The notes under the pieces: generated by a model
The model's database searches: none
What the model saw: only the letters and a program-made list of their open reading frames with translations
Told to the model about the DNA's origin: nothing
Source: Protopterus annectens
Lineage: Eukaryota > Chordata > Ceratodontiformes > Protopteridae
Direction: 5' to 3'
Assembly (NCBI RefSeq): GCF_019279795.1
Contig: NC_056735.1
Location: forward strand, 1,943,102,209 to 1,943,166,208
Length of the DNA: 64,000 nucleotides
Position numbers and translations under genes: made by a program
In this document: in pieces, positions 24,150 through 34,978 of the stretch
How the letters are laid out: each line of letters starts with the position of its first letter
Numbering within the stretch: position 1 is the stretch's first letter

Positions 24150-27100
24150 TAATCTTGGTATACACTGATTTTATATATCATTTGATAAGCATGAAGCATG
24201 TTCCTTGTTTTCCTGTCCAACTGATCCATTACCTTTTGGGGCCAGACAATCACCGCTGAACTGAAAGATAGAACAAGAAGTGCAAAATGGCGGTTTTCAG
24301 TATTAATTTTAATCTTCTAAAATATTCCTTGCTAAGTTTTGTTTACATTTGTCCATGTTTTGTTGTCAAGCCTTCATCAATTACCATATATTTATACACT
24401 CTTTCCTGCTCAGGCTCATTTATGTCACATTCCTATTCCAAACTATTTTCTTGATGCTGCAGCTTTCCTACTTTAAATGTTATTTTTGCACATTTATCAA
24501 CACCAAATGACATTCTTATATCATCTAAGAAAGTACTGACCACTTTCAATTGTAGTTTCATCTCCTCACCTGATGAACTATACAGTTTTAAATTATCCGA
24601 AAAAGAGGACAAGAAGTCTTTACACTTTATCATTGTTTGGGAGCCAAATTGTAACCATGACCTAATCTGTTAGACAGCTTAATGGGTTAAGGGAAAGAAA
24701 ACAAAGCAGTGGTAACAAAGATTCACACTGGAATATCCCCTTTGAATTTGTATCCTTAGGATAATAATTTGTCTTTATCATGGCTTAGCTGCAAAGTGAT
24801 TTGCCACTGTTTTGTGGTCACTGTAATATAACTGATTAATGTAGGGTGTATTTTATGCACCTATAAGCACTCATTTGCTCATGAATGGAAAATTTGTTTT
24901 TGTAATCTATCCAATGCCATACCTTGATTCATAAGACTTCATTTAACAATTGACCCTTTGCTCCATATGGCTTCCTTTTGTTACCCTTTTGTTCTATTGC
25001 CATGAGTGGGTTTTCTTCTAAATGACTATAAACTCTGTCAGCATCAGTTCTAGTATATAATTTATATATCATTGAGGGTAGATTATTGATCTATAGATTT
25101 TAGGATAACTTGCAGGTTCAATCTTTTGGGTGGAGTATCATTTTTCCTGTTGTTAACCAGGTTGGTGTCTGATTGGGATGCACATATAAATAGTTCTTTT
25201 TCATGGCTAAATCTTTGTGTAAAGATGCTAATGCTTTCGCCAGAAGTTAGGCACTTAATTTGAGCCTGAGGTTTTCCTTTAGGCACTTATCTTAATTTTG
25301 TTTCAGTTTCAGTGGCCATTACTTAATCCCATTTCTTATGCTGTACAGTTGAACTGCTTATAGTTTATTTTACTTCTTCTATCCATTCAGCATCTTTGTT
25401 ATGTTCCACAGGATCTTCATAGCTCTTCAACATGTGTCTGTTTCTTCTCTTAATTTTTTGTGGTGTCTCTATTCTTTTTGATTTGTTTCCCAATTATTTA
25501 CAAAACTTTTTTGGGTCATCAATTAATTGCTTATTTTGTACTTTTTCTTTATAGTCATCTCCATGTCTTCTAAGTTTTATGACTGTGCTGATATTTTTAG
25601 TTTATTGTTTGCAATAGTGTATGAGAGATCCTGGCCTGTTCTGATACTGCACATTGCTTTTATCATATCTATCTTTCTAGGTATTTTTGTTGATCTGTTT
25701 CTTCTTCTATACTATTCTAACAGTGACAAATTTTGTCTTAACTTCATTATAGTTTTCTGTGTTCAATACTTCCTGATGGCATTTGATTTCTTCACTTTTT
25801 TTCCCTTATTGCCTGTAGTTTTGTGATAATACTTTATCTGTTATTAATTTAACTGCACAGTGATATATCCTGTTTACTTCTGTTATATCACATGATTTTC
25901 TGTTACTTGTCTTGATTACTGTGTTCAGTTGTTTTATCAGATTTCTAACATTTGGGTCTTATTGACTTTCTGTAATATGTTCCTTTCATTGATATTAGTA
26001 TGCCTATCCATCTTGTTTAAATCAAATAACTCTTCCCTCAGATCTTTTTTCTAATCTGAGTGTACATTCTTTATTCTCTATTCCTTGCAGTCATTCTATA
26101 GGAAGTTCCAGAACATGTTGCTGTGACATATTCTCTTCCGCTGCATCCTGTGTCATCCATTGCTGTTTCATATAGGAACTCACCAGACTATCACTCTTAT
26201 AACATTTACTGTGTCAGAGTTGCTACTGTTTCCTGCCCCTTCCGCTGCTGTGCAACCCCAACTAAACTTTTGTACTGCTTAACCTACTTCAGGATCAAGA
26301 GTATCTTTATGTGGCAGCCAATCAGATACTTCGCATCTCACCTATTTCTCCTTAACTTGGGGATTCATTGTTCCATCATCCTGTGAGGTTATCAGAGTTG
26401 GATTTTCTACACTAAATCCTTCACTTCACATGTAATACATAACTTCAGTTTCTATTTCTTTAACTTCTCCATTATTAATCCTCTTTTTTCCTCCCTCCTT
26501 TGTTTTCTTATTTTTTGTATTGTAAAATATTCAATATCTGGATGACTTTGCCAGTATTTCTTTTCAAATATCTTTGGTGCTGCCTTTTTTGTTTTGATTA
26601 GTTTTGCCTTCTCCATTGCATATATATTGCACCATATTAAATCTCTTTGCTTTCCTATGTCCATATTTCTTCTTCAAATGTCTCCTTCTCCACTTTCTTT
26701 TCCTTACTTTATGGACTCAGTGCTCTATCATGCTGTGACAAAACCTTTTTTAGGTTTTCTACTCTAAATCATTCACTTAACAGGTATTCCATAACTTCAG
26801 CTTTTTTTTTGTTTTTGTTTAACTTCTACTTTACTAATCTTCTATTTTCCTCTGCCCCTTTGTGATTGTATTTTTTGCATTGCAAATTGTTCCATATTTG
26901 GGTGCCTTTGCCTGCATTTTTTCTTTAAATGTCTTTGTAGCTACTTTTTTGTATTGATTAGTTTAGCTTTCTCCTTTGCATAAATATTGCAACATATCAG
27001 ATCATTCTTTCTTTTCCCATTTCCATGTGTCTTTTTTACGCCTTTCAAAAATCTCTAAATTTTGTTCTTTATATTTTTGCACTTCCTCAGTCACTTTTTT

Positions 27101-29040
27101 TTTCCAAAAGGTCCAAGGTTTCTTGGCCTATACAATGTTTTCATGAATCTGTTATATTAATGAACATAAATGTATATTTGAAGCTTTTGACAGTTTTTCT
27201 TGTGCAAGTACTTTTCTTTCCTCTAATTTCTCTCTTAATCATTTTTGAATATCTTCTATCCAGATATTCTGGTCTTCTTGCATAATAGTAATACATAATT
27301 TCTTTCTTATCCTCAATAGTCCACTCTATTATCTTTATGGCTCTTTCTTACCTGTCAGTGTTTGTGTTTTTGTGGACTACTGCTTCCTTCTATAACAGGG
27401 GCCATTCTCCCCCTATGCCTAGCCTAACCTTATTGTAGGATTGTTTACAAATCTTGAGGATTCTACATTGGTATTTTTTACAGTCCTGGCACCACTGTGC
27501 CTACTAGGATTGCACACTTTTTTTGTCTTTGGTCTTGGGCACCCAGCATTTTTATTATTTTTATTTTTTAATCTCCTTCTGTCTATGATATATGATAAAT
27601 AAAGAAATGTCTATATGTCAGTGTTGTCTTGTTGAAATTTTGTAAAAACAGGGTACACCTTGTGAAGGTACTTACCAAGACTTGAGGATGAATTCAGTTC
27701 CAGCAATATTACCCTCCTCTGCTTTCTGGTTTTATCATCTCTCATCTTTTCATTTGGATTCCATGATTTCATTATGCAATTTGCAATGTACAGTGAGCTG
27801 AACAATTGATCTTAATATCACAGATAAACCTATTAAAACTGTGCTGATATTAAAGTTATAGAGCCACACACTTCCATGGTCACCCTAATAAGGATGTGGA
27901 CCAGAGATAGTTAGCTAGAGTTAAATTAGGGTTCCTATTACAAGACCGAAGATGCATTCTTTTGAATGCGTCATAGTCAAACTGAAAAGGCAAAATATCT
28001 AAGCAGCTCTTAAGTGAATTCTTTCCCCTGGGAAAGAATTTGCTTGGCCTCTTCAGTACTTTGCTGTTTTCTGCACTGTAGTGCAATTTCGGAGTTGGTA
28101 TATTTAAGTAGGGGGGTGTGGGGGGAGCACACTTAATGTAATGTTTAAAGTGTTTTCATGTTTTCTTTTTTTTTTTTTCTTTTTTTTTTGTTTGTACAGC
28201 GATTTTTTTTTCCCTTGGAAAAAAAAAATGCTGTTCTGACAGTTTGACATTGTAAGCTTTTGCTTACATAGGGTTGATTAATCACCATTCACTTTTTAAG
28301 CATTCAATGATGTAATATAGACCCTTAAATTATGTGCAGTTGTCATGGAATGATTAAATATAAAAATACGGTTTCTCCTTTATCTATTTGCTTTCTGCTT
28401 ACTAATATGATAGCTCAGTAGCAAACATACATACCAGCTTGCCCCGTATTTATACTAATGAGGCTAGTTCCACAAAAGTCTATGAATCATTATGTTTCAC
28501 AGAAGCACAGCAGGGGAAATAAGGGTAGAACCATTCCTCTTTACTATACCAACTTACAGACCGCTTATAGTATGGATCTAAGATAATTTTATTTTTCCTT
28601 CCTTTTTTTCTAATTTGTGATTTTATCTCTGATAGCTTAATTTCTGCAAGTTTAAATGGTTTGGGCTTTCTTCTGGATGGATCACTTTTAGTCATGTACT
28701 TACTTTATCATGACTAAAAGGGTTGCTTTTAGGTAGCCATGTTGTCTAGTCTGAAGAATTTTTAGATATCTATAATATGCTACTTACCTCGTGGCGAATA
28801 AGACCTCCATTACTCATTCACCTTCTGCAGTTTCTTCCTAATGATATGTTTTTTTTTCTTTTAATTCTACTGATAATTCCTTCATTTCTCAAACTCATCC
28901 TGCTATTTTTTAATGTATATTTTCAGTGGCTGCTTTTACTGCTAGACTTGTATCCTCGTTTAATTTATAGGCTTCTTATTCATATTCTGCTACTTCTTTG
29001 TGTTAACATCTTGTTTATGTTGTGTATATAACTATATGAG
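24150..29040 (-). mobile_element. LINE with restriction-like endonuclease, N-terminal half and RT
   Basis: Minus-strand remnants. Frame 24,633-24,433 gives DNLKLYSSSGEEMKLQLKV and FLDDIRMSFGVDKCAKITF. The first block is a diverged MDDLKLY-type catalytic site (its first Asp is Asn) and the second is the FGVDKCA block found in R2/R4/Dada-type RTs. Downstream, 24,420-24,180 encodes YKYMVIDEGLTTKHGQM, YFRRLKLILKT and QLDRKTRNMLHAYQM, then stops exactly at the L1. Further 5' (25-29 kb) are Lys/Arg/Glu-rich broken frames such as 26,664-26,452. The extent beyond 27.3 kb is less certain. The C-terminal half lies at 11,633-13,802. Confidence 0.65.
26391..27025 (-). repeat. Tandem duplication within the LINE N-terminal region
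   Basis: Two direct copies of about 280 bases start at 26,391 and about 26,740. Both run from ttttctac(a/t)ctaaatc(c/a)ttcactt to a tttgcat(a)atattgca block. Each reads as a Lys-rich stretch on the minus strand. They are an old duplication like the one at 11,640-12,490 in the same element. Confidence 0.6.
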
Positions 29041-29161
29041 ACTGTGTCAAATGTAGATGCCACTTATTTATGTTGTTATCTCTGCTTCTAAATTCCCATG
29101 TCTAATAAGTACACTTCATATTGCCTATCTGGTTACCTAAGAGCTTTATGTTTTTCAACAT
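29041..29161. other. Host flank left of the giant element
   Basis: AT-rich sequence with no feature. The change to CpG-rich sequence at 29,165 is abrupt. Confidence 0.6.
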
Positions 29162-29164
29162 GTT
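29162..29164 (+). repeat. Left 3-bp target-site duplication GTT
   Basis: GTT directly before the left terminal repeat matches GTT at 60,777-60,779. PIF/Harbinger elements make 3-bp duplications, most often TWA, so GTT is a variant of the usual preference. Confidence 0.75.
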
Positions 29165-29180
29165 CCCCGGGATTCATGAA
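29165..29180 (+). repeat. Left terminal inverted repeat
   Basis: CCCCGGGATTCATGAA, a perfect inverse of 60,761-60,776. A further imperfect match follows inside: CTTGCGCC(a)GGCG and GCATAGCG here resemble CTTGCGCCGGCG and GCATAGC in the inverted right end, once about 20 bases of the right end are skipped. Confidence 0.92.
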
Positions 29181-29205
29181 CCTTGCGCCAGGCGCCCGCA
29201 TAGCG

Positions 29206-29223
29206 TTGGCGTTATAACGCCAA
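29206..29223. promoter_or_regulatory. 18-bp perfect palindrome in the left subterminal region
   Basis: TTGGCGTTATAACGCCAA is fully self-complementary and lies 41 bases inside the left end. Subterminal palindromes can be transposase or accessory-protein sites; binding here is inference. Confidence 0.6.
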
Positions 29224-29391
29224 ATATGGCTGCTGAGCGATTCAGGTATGAATGAATTCCACGTGCACTACCGGGCGCGGCGCCGTCCGCCCCCAAGCGT
29301 AGGTATGCAAAACACACTGTGTGCCGTATTGCACCATGCAAATGAGGGCAATAGCGATCCACGAAGGCGAAGCGTAAGCGCAGGGCACGGC

Positions 29392-29420
29392 AATGTAAAC
29401 CAAAAAAAACGGTTTACATT
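29392..29420. repeat. Hairpin in the left arm
   Basis: aatgtaaacc (29,392-29,401) and ggtttacatt (29,411-29,420) form a perfect 10-bp stem around a 9-base A-rich loop. Confidence 0.6.
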
Positions 29421-30603
29421 TACCCAAACATACCGGAGGAGTAACGGAAGGCTGTCAAAGTCAGGTATCATATAGGTGCAATATGCCAATGTGGAAAGGC
29501 ACCGAGAATGTCCAAAGAAAATATGCAGAAAATGTAAAAAATGACATAAATGGCACGTACGTAGAAAGAACAGCAGACCCCCGGGATGTGTGCACAGAAG
29601 TTGTAAAGCAATGAAATAATATGATAATGTCCGAAAAGAGCATTAGAACACAAATCAGCTGCACAGCCACCACACACCATAGTATGTATGTAAAGCTGCA
29701 ACCCCAGCGCAATGGTTGTCAAGGAGTGGAGGCGGTGTCGGCGCCCGTAACCAGGTATTAGTAGTCAATTCCATGCAAATGAGGCAGATAATACTGAATC
29801 GCAAAAGCGCCAGCGTAAGGATGGAGCAAGCGGCGAGCGGTACTACACCGAGGAGTGGCCCACACCAGATACATGTCAACCACACAGGGGTGTGCCACCG
29901 TAGGAGGAAGGATATTGGAGGACAGCAAATCTGGGCTGTACAATGCACATCACAACATCATGACTGGCGTGTTAGGAAATAGATGCGCTGACAGTACAGA
30001 ATGGCGTACAAGTGCATGTCCACGAGCATGACTACGTTCCCGAAACCAGTCATGTGGGGGCCTCACCGTCAACAACCAGGGATATAGGAAGGTAATGCGG
30101 AGAATACGAGGAAATGCGGAAGCAGTGTAAATGTATCCGTAGCGAGCAATTAACACCAATCAATGCAGGAAGGGCAAACCCCGGCAGCTGATAAGTCTGC
30201 ATGCAGACTCCTGCAGAACGGGAAAGGGAGGCATATGAGAGCAAAGATAATAGGGGATGTAGTAGAAATGCAAAGAGCAAAGAACCGAAATAGCACAGCC
30301 AAGTACAGATGTAGCATAACTGCGGCCGCAGATAAAATGCATCATATGCCGTCTGCGTGCAGGATGCAGTAATGTAAGATGCCAGGCGAAGGCAATGCAG
30401 GCAACTGTAATGTTACACTACAGGCAGTACCGTTGCAGCTGCAAGCGTAAAACCACGGAAATAATCCATGGATAGGGCCGCTGGACACACCCAATGACAT
30501 CACCGGGTATACAGCACAACAGTACTAAATGTGAATGCCCAACACACAGCGCGATTTGCCACACCCCGCACCGTAGGGTGTAAACAGGCGGCGAACTTTT
30601 AAC
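29421..30603. other. Left arm without recognised gene
   Basis: CpG-containing sequence upstream of the transposase. Short open frames exist on both strands but none shows a known motif. Two octamers ATGCAAAT (29,336-29,343 and 29,773-29,780) sit in similar contexts (ccATGCAAATgag). The transposase promoter should lie here; I see no clear TATA box. Confidence 0.45.
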
Positions 30604-31651
30604 ATGTATATGCTGGGTGCCGCCGTGGCCGTGATGCATAGGTATGTGGCAGAGACAGGCGGAGTTGCGGAGGGTGGTGCCGACAACTACCGTAGGCCTC
30701 ACAGGAGAAGGAGAGTGTTCAGAGCAAGGGTGACCTACCAGGGGCTGCGAGACCTGGACATAGTAGAGCGCTACAGGGTGGACAGGGACACGTTACAGCA
30801 AATCGTGGAGCTGTGCCGGCCGCCTGAGAACAAGAGACAACAGAGGGGAGCCCATCCCAGTGGACACAAAGGTATGTGTGAGCTTGCGAATACTGGCGAC
30901 ATAATGGGCATCTCACAGGCATCAGCATCCAGGGTACTACACCAGTTCCTGGATGCCATGTTACCACATGCCCATGAGCACATAAAGTTCCCCACATCTC
31001 AGGAGGAGTTGGCTAGCAATATCGCCGCTTCCACCGTGTGGCACAATACCGGAGGTCCTGGGTGCGATAGACTGTATGCGCACATAGAAATCAAGTCACC
31101 ACCTGGGGAGCAGGGTAGGCGCTACATAAACCGCAAGGGATACCCCTCCATCAATTGCCAGGTCGTGTGCAATGCGCGGGGCATTATCATGGATGTGTGT
31201 GCTGGCAGCCCTGGAAGCTACCACGACTCCCATATCTGGCATGCCTCGCAGCTGTATCAGGTATTCGCCAGTGGGGACATCACACAAGGTCACCTTGTGG
31301 GGGATGCTGGCTACGCACTGGAGCCGTGGTTGATGACACCCATCAGAAATGCACACACACACATGCAAGAACGCCATAATGAGGCACACGCACAAACGAG
31401 AATAATCATAGGGTGTGTTCGGGATGTTGAAATCACGGTTCGGCTGCTTGGATACATCCGGTGGAGCCTTGCAGTACTCTCCAGGCACAAGTGCCCACAT
31501 ATTCATAGTATGTTGTATGCTACACAATATGATTCTGCGGAAACAGCTGCTGCAGGGACATAATGCCGGAGGGCCACCAAGCCCGCCACAACTGCCAGGG
31601 CAAGCACAGGCACAGGGCGTCGCCACGGACACACTGAGCCAGCCCCAGTAG
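30604..31651 (+). pseudogene. HARBI1-like PIF/Harbinger transposase, frameshifted
   Basis: A DDE-type transposase that would cut and join element ends. The frame from 30,604 (319 codons to 31,563) has the basic N-terminal stretch RRPHRRRRVFRARV (31-43) and an IVERYRVDRDTLQQIVEL helix region (53-70). A helix-turn-helix-like GISQASASRVLHQF follows (102-115), with roughly 20 residues missing before it. Then come KFPTSQEEL (128-136), YINRKGYPSINCQVVCN (174-190), GSPGSYHDSHIW with the second catalytic Asp (D208), and GDAGY plus PWLMTPIRN (233-249). The first Asp survives only in the +1 frame (31,067, IDC) between two indels. The catalytic Glu of the RIIIEC block is Gly (codon 270, GGG at 31,411). 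A 1-base loss just after moves the rest (FGMLKSRFGCLD, CCMLHNMILRKQ) to the +1 frame, ending at 31,651. It is therefore inactive. Confidence 0.92.
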
Positions 31652-32250
31652 GCAGACAGAGGCGTACCCAATATGCCTACGCCCTGGCAAAGAGGGAACG
31701 ATAGCACATACTTTGACAGTGTAGGCCCCATGGACTGACACCTCCTGACCTGCACACACAGTAAAATGGGCGCCACACAAACATGTCCGCCCGTAATGTG
31801 TACCGTATGTGCGGACGTATGTGTGACTCAACAAAGGCACCGGCCAAACACTGCACACCCAATAGTCAGCAGAGCATGGAGCGCCAACACCTCAGCGCGC
31901 CCGGTTCAACAGCACACGGCGTAGCCATATGCTGCCACTATCGGCGCAAGTCGACCACACATGTACGCATTTGCATACACAGATCCCGAAATACATATCA
32001 GTACACATGTAGAAATATATATGCGCATACACAGATAGAAAGGACAACAGGGTAATATGGAACCCAGGGATGCAAGGTCACAGATAAGTAAGACGCGAAA
32101 TCACCACATATTAAACATAGTGACCGACAACCCGATCATCCTGGAGGGTGGGCAGGGCAGGTAACGCCAGCCATGGAAATGTTAACCTGCAGCAATACAT
32201 ATCCGCGTGTCGGGATGGTCACCGGTCCACGGTACAGTAACGGGATAAGT
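31652..32250. other. Spacer 3' of the transposase
   Basis: No recognised gene. Short frames on both strands lack motifs. CpG remains moderately frequent. Confidence 0.4.
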
Positions 32251-32584
32251 GTAGGGTCACCACCTGTCCCACGTTGTGAGGGACAGTCCACCTTTGGGCA
32301 GTTGTGTCCTGCAAAAACAATGACAAAATGGCAAATGTCCTGAGATTGTAGGACAAAACCATTTCCCACAATTACGCTATCAGTTTCAGAAAACAGTTAT
32401 TTTGTAGAAGAAACATCTAAATATGATAATAAACAGAATAAGCAACTGTAATGCTACAGCGTCGTATTCCGTCAAAAAGTGAATCGCTGTCCTCTGTACT
32501 GGCCGTGGGTATGTGTTGGCATGCAAAACCTGGCGTCGTACTAAAATGTCCCACCTTGGCCAATTGAAAAGGTGGCAACCCTAC
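32251..32584 (+). mobile_element. MITE-like element, copy 1
   Basis: A 334-bp segment with imperfect inverted ends GTAGGGTCACCACCT and (inverted) GTAGGGTTGCCACCT. An internal gggacagtcc...ttgggcagttgtgtcctg segment is shared, inverted, with 34,635-34,978. No coding capacity. I could not confirm a target duplication, so the superfamily (hAT-like ends) is uncertain. Confidence 0.65.
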
Positions 32585-34634
32585 ATATGCGTGTCATATC
32601 CATAGGACATGAGTGCGGAGATACACGCCGCCACCGCGATGCGCCAACGTAGGTATTGTGTCCAACCGTCGGTGCGAAGCGGAAAGCATACCAGTGAAGT
32701 GTACGACATTATGAGGAATTACCTCATCTGGGGTGTAAAACAGTGCATGTTCCTCGCAGTTCCTCCAAGTTCCACATTGAAAATGTCTCTCAAACAACCA
32801 TTGTTAGGAATGTATATAAATGACATCCTGGTAAATACAATGTACTCATAGTAAGTCATTAAAGGTTCTTCACTGTACGTAAATCATCATATCATAATCA
32901 ACCTATGACCTACTTAGCTGAAGTTGTCACTATGCCATTACTATGTGTTCCACATTATGCCCATGTGTTTCACATTACTACTGTGTGTGTTCCCCACTCC
33001 GGCAATAGAAGGTTGACAGCCATTGCGGCAATATGTGTATGTGTGAGGTGAAGCTGTCGTGTGTTCCGCTGTGTGTGTGTAATGTGTGTGCAACTGTAAA
33101 CTGTGTATGAAGGTGACATGTCACAGCCGGACTGTAATAATAGGCGGAGGCATACAGTACAGGAACCATAGGCGTATGTACAGCAGTACCCACAAAGTAG
33201 TACCGACATCTCCTCAGTGGCTATGCACGTGGCGACGTAAAATGATGCAAAGCGCAAATGTCCCAAAGTGTACCACAGGGCCCTAGCAAACAGGAGATGC
33301 AAAGGACGCATGTACAAACCACGACCGTAGGCATGGCGGCCATAACGTACACTCCACACGGTCCGTCGGCAACGTTACACAGCATCAGGCATGTTCGGCG
33401 AAAATACGAATGTGCCATCCGGCACCGATCGTGAAGAGTCACGGTCCGGTAAATACCGCGGTGTGTTCCACGCCCGCGGCGTAAGCCAGCGGCACCGAAT
33501 AGGAGGCTACGGTAGCATACAGTCCGCCCCAAGTATAGGACCACAATCACCGTAACTATCAGCGACAAAATGCCAATGGATGGTAGGCACGGACGAACAT
33601 CCGCAGATATCTAACCGATGTGAAGGAGGAATACGTGCAGGAAGCACACATGCAGGCGACACCAACAGCAGACGACATCAACAAAACAAATATTCCCGGA
33701 ACAACACACAGGTAACCCGCAGCTCCCTAAGCACGGATGGAGCACACACACAAGCATATCTGGTATGTATAAATGCAAGACTCACACACCGTCCCCGTCA
33801 ACCACATCCGCAGATATACCCCATTGCACATATCAAAGGGATAACAGCTAAAACAGTAGCAAACACATACAGGCAGTGAATGACAGCGGCATACCCACAA
33901 CAAGCTCCGGGGAAACACAAGCAGCGGCCCATGCATCCATGCATTCGCTATGTACAGGAAAATAACATCCAGGTAAAACATTTGAATGCACAACGCCATC
34001 GACAGACGCCGCCAGGACACGGGGACCCACATGTCGAACACAATACCATACCCAACACACACAATCCACGGCTAACACCACAGCGAAATGTACCCGACAA
34101 CACACATAGCGGATGCAGTCACACAAACATGATACAATACATACCATCCTCACGAAGGTATTGCAAATAACCAACGGCCACACGAGGAAAGAACCATGGC
34201 CTAGTGCCGACGCGTAACGAACGAAAGGAAGGGGGATCACCGCTGATATGCGCATAAGTACACACCGAGGAACAGCTATTGGCCTGATTAACCCACATGC
34301 ATCATGCGACGACGAATATAAGGAAGACCTCCTGGATATTCAAACCGTATGTTCATACCGAGCATGAACAACGAGAAAAGAGGAATAGAGGAATAGAGAC
34401 GAAATCAAAACAAAACCTGGAAAGGTATGTCGAACCCACGACATGTACGGGTGTGTAACGCACGATACGTATGACGAATCTGTACAGTATGTGAACGGTG
34501 TGTGTAGGTAAAGATACCTGTCCATCAGGCAGAGAGAGAAGGTTGGATATGTAATGCTAAAGCGCAGCATACCAACAACTGTGGAGAACGTGTGCACAGC
34601 AGTGGGACAACAGGTAAACACCCGCGATTACCCC
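32585..34634. other. CpG-containing spacer without recognised gene
   Basis: No domain is identified with confidence. At 32,609-32,740 the plus frame RQRRYCVQPSVRSG...YDIMRNYL weakly recalls the N-terminal RRYWVHP-type block of some Harbinger transposases (see findings). The stretch 33,000-33,110 is TG-rich, and GA/CA-rich sequence predominates to 34,500. Confidence 0.4.
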
Positions 34635-34978
34635 AGGGCCGGCTTGCCACCCTTTCAAAAGGCCAAAGTGGGAAACCGTCGGGACACACTTCAGATGTCG
34701 CAGGTGGACACATACCCATGGTCAGTACAAAGGTTAGAACCCTACTCCTTTGCATGATGAAATGTGTAGTCTTGTAGCAGTTCAGTTGCTTATTGTGTGT
34801 CTTGTAACAGTTAGGAATGTACATACATAAATAAGTATGTCATGCAACCCTTACATAGCAATGGGATATAGTGATGTCCCACAATCTCATCACATGTGCC
34901 ATTTGTGATACATTAGTCAGGACACAACTGCCCAAGGAGGGACTGTCCCTTGCAAAGAGGCACAGGTGGTAACCCTAC
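34635..34978 (-). mobile_element. MITE-like element, copy 2 (inverted)
   Basis: Related to 32,251-32,584 in opposite orientation. The left end ggcttgccaccctttcaaaaggcc corresponds to the inverted right end of copy 1, and the right end cacaggtggtaaccctac to the inverted left end. The internal gggactgtccc and cacaactgccca blocks match copy 1 inverted. The two copies are clearly diverged. Confidence 0.65.

Noticed and set aside
31096..31776. 226-codon minus-strand frame opposite the transposase
   Set aside because: It is antisense to the DDE domain, whose motifs are clear on the plus strand.
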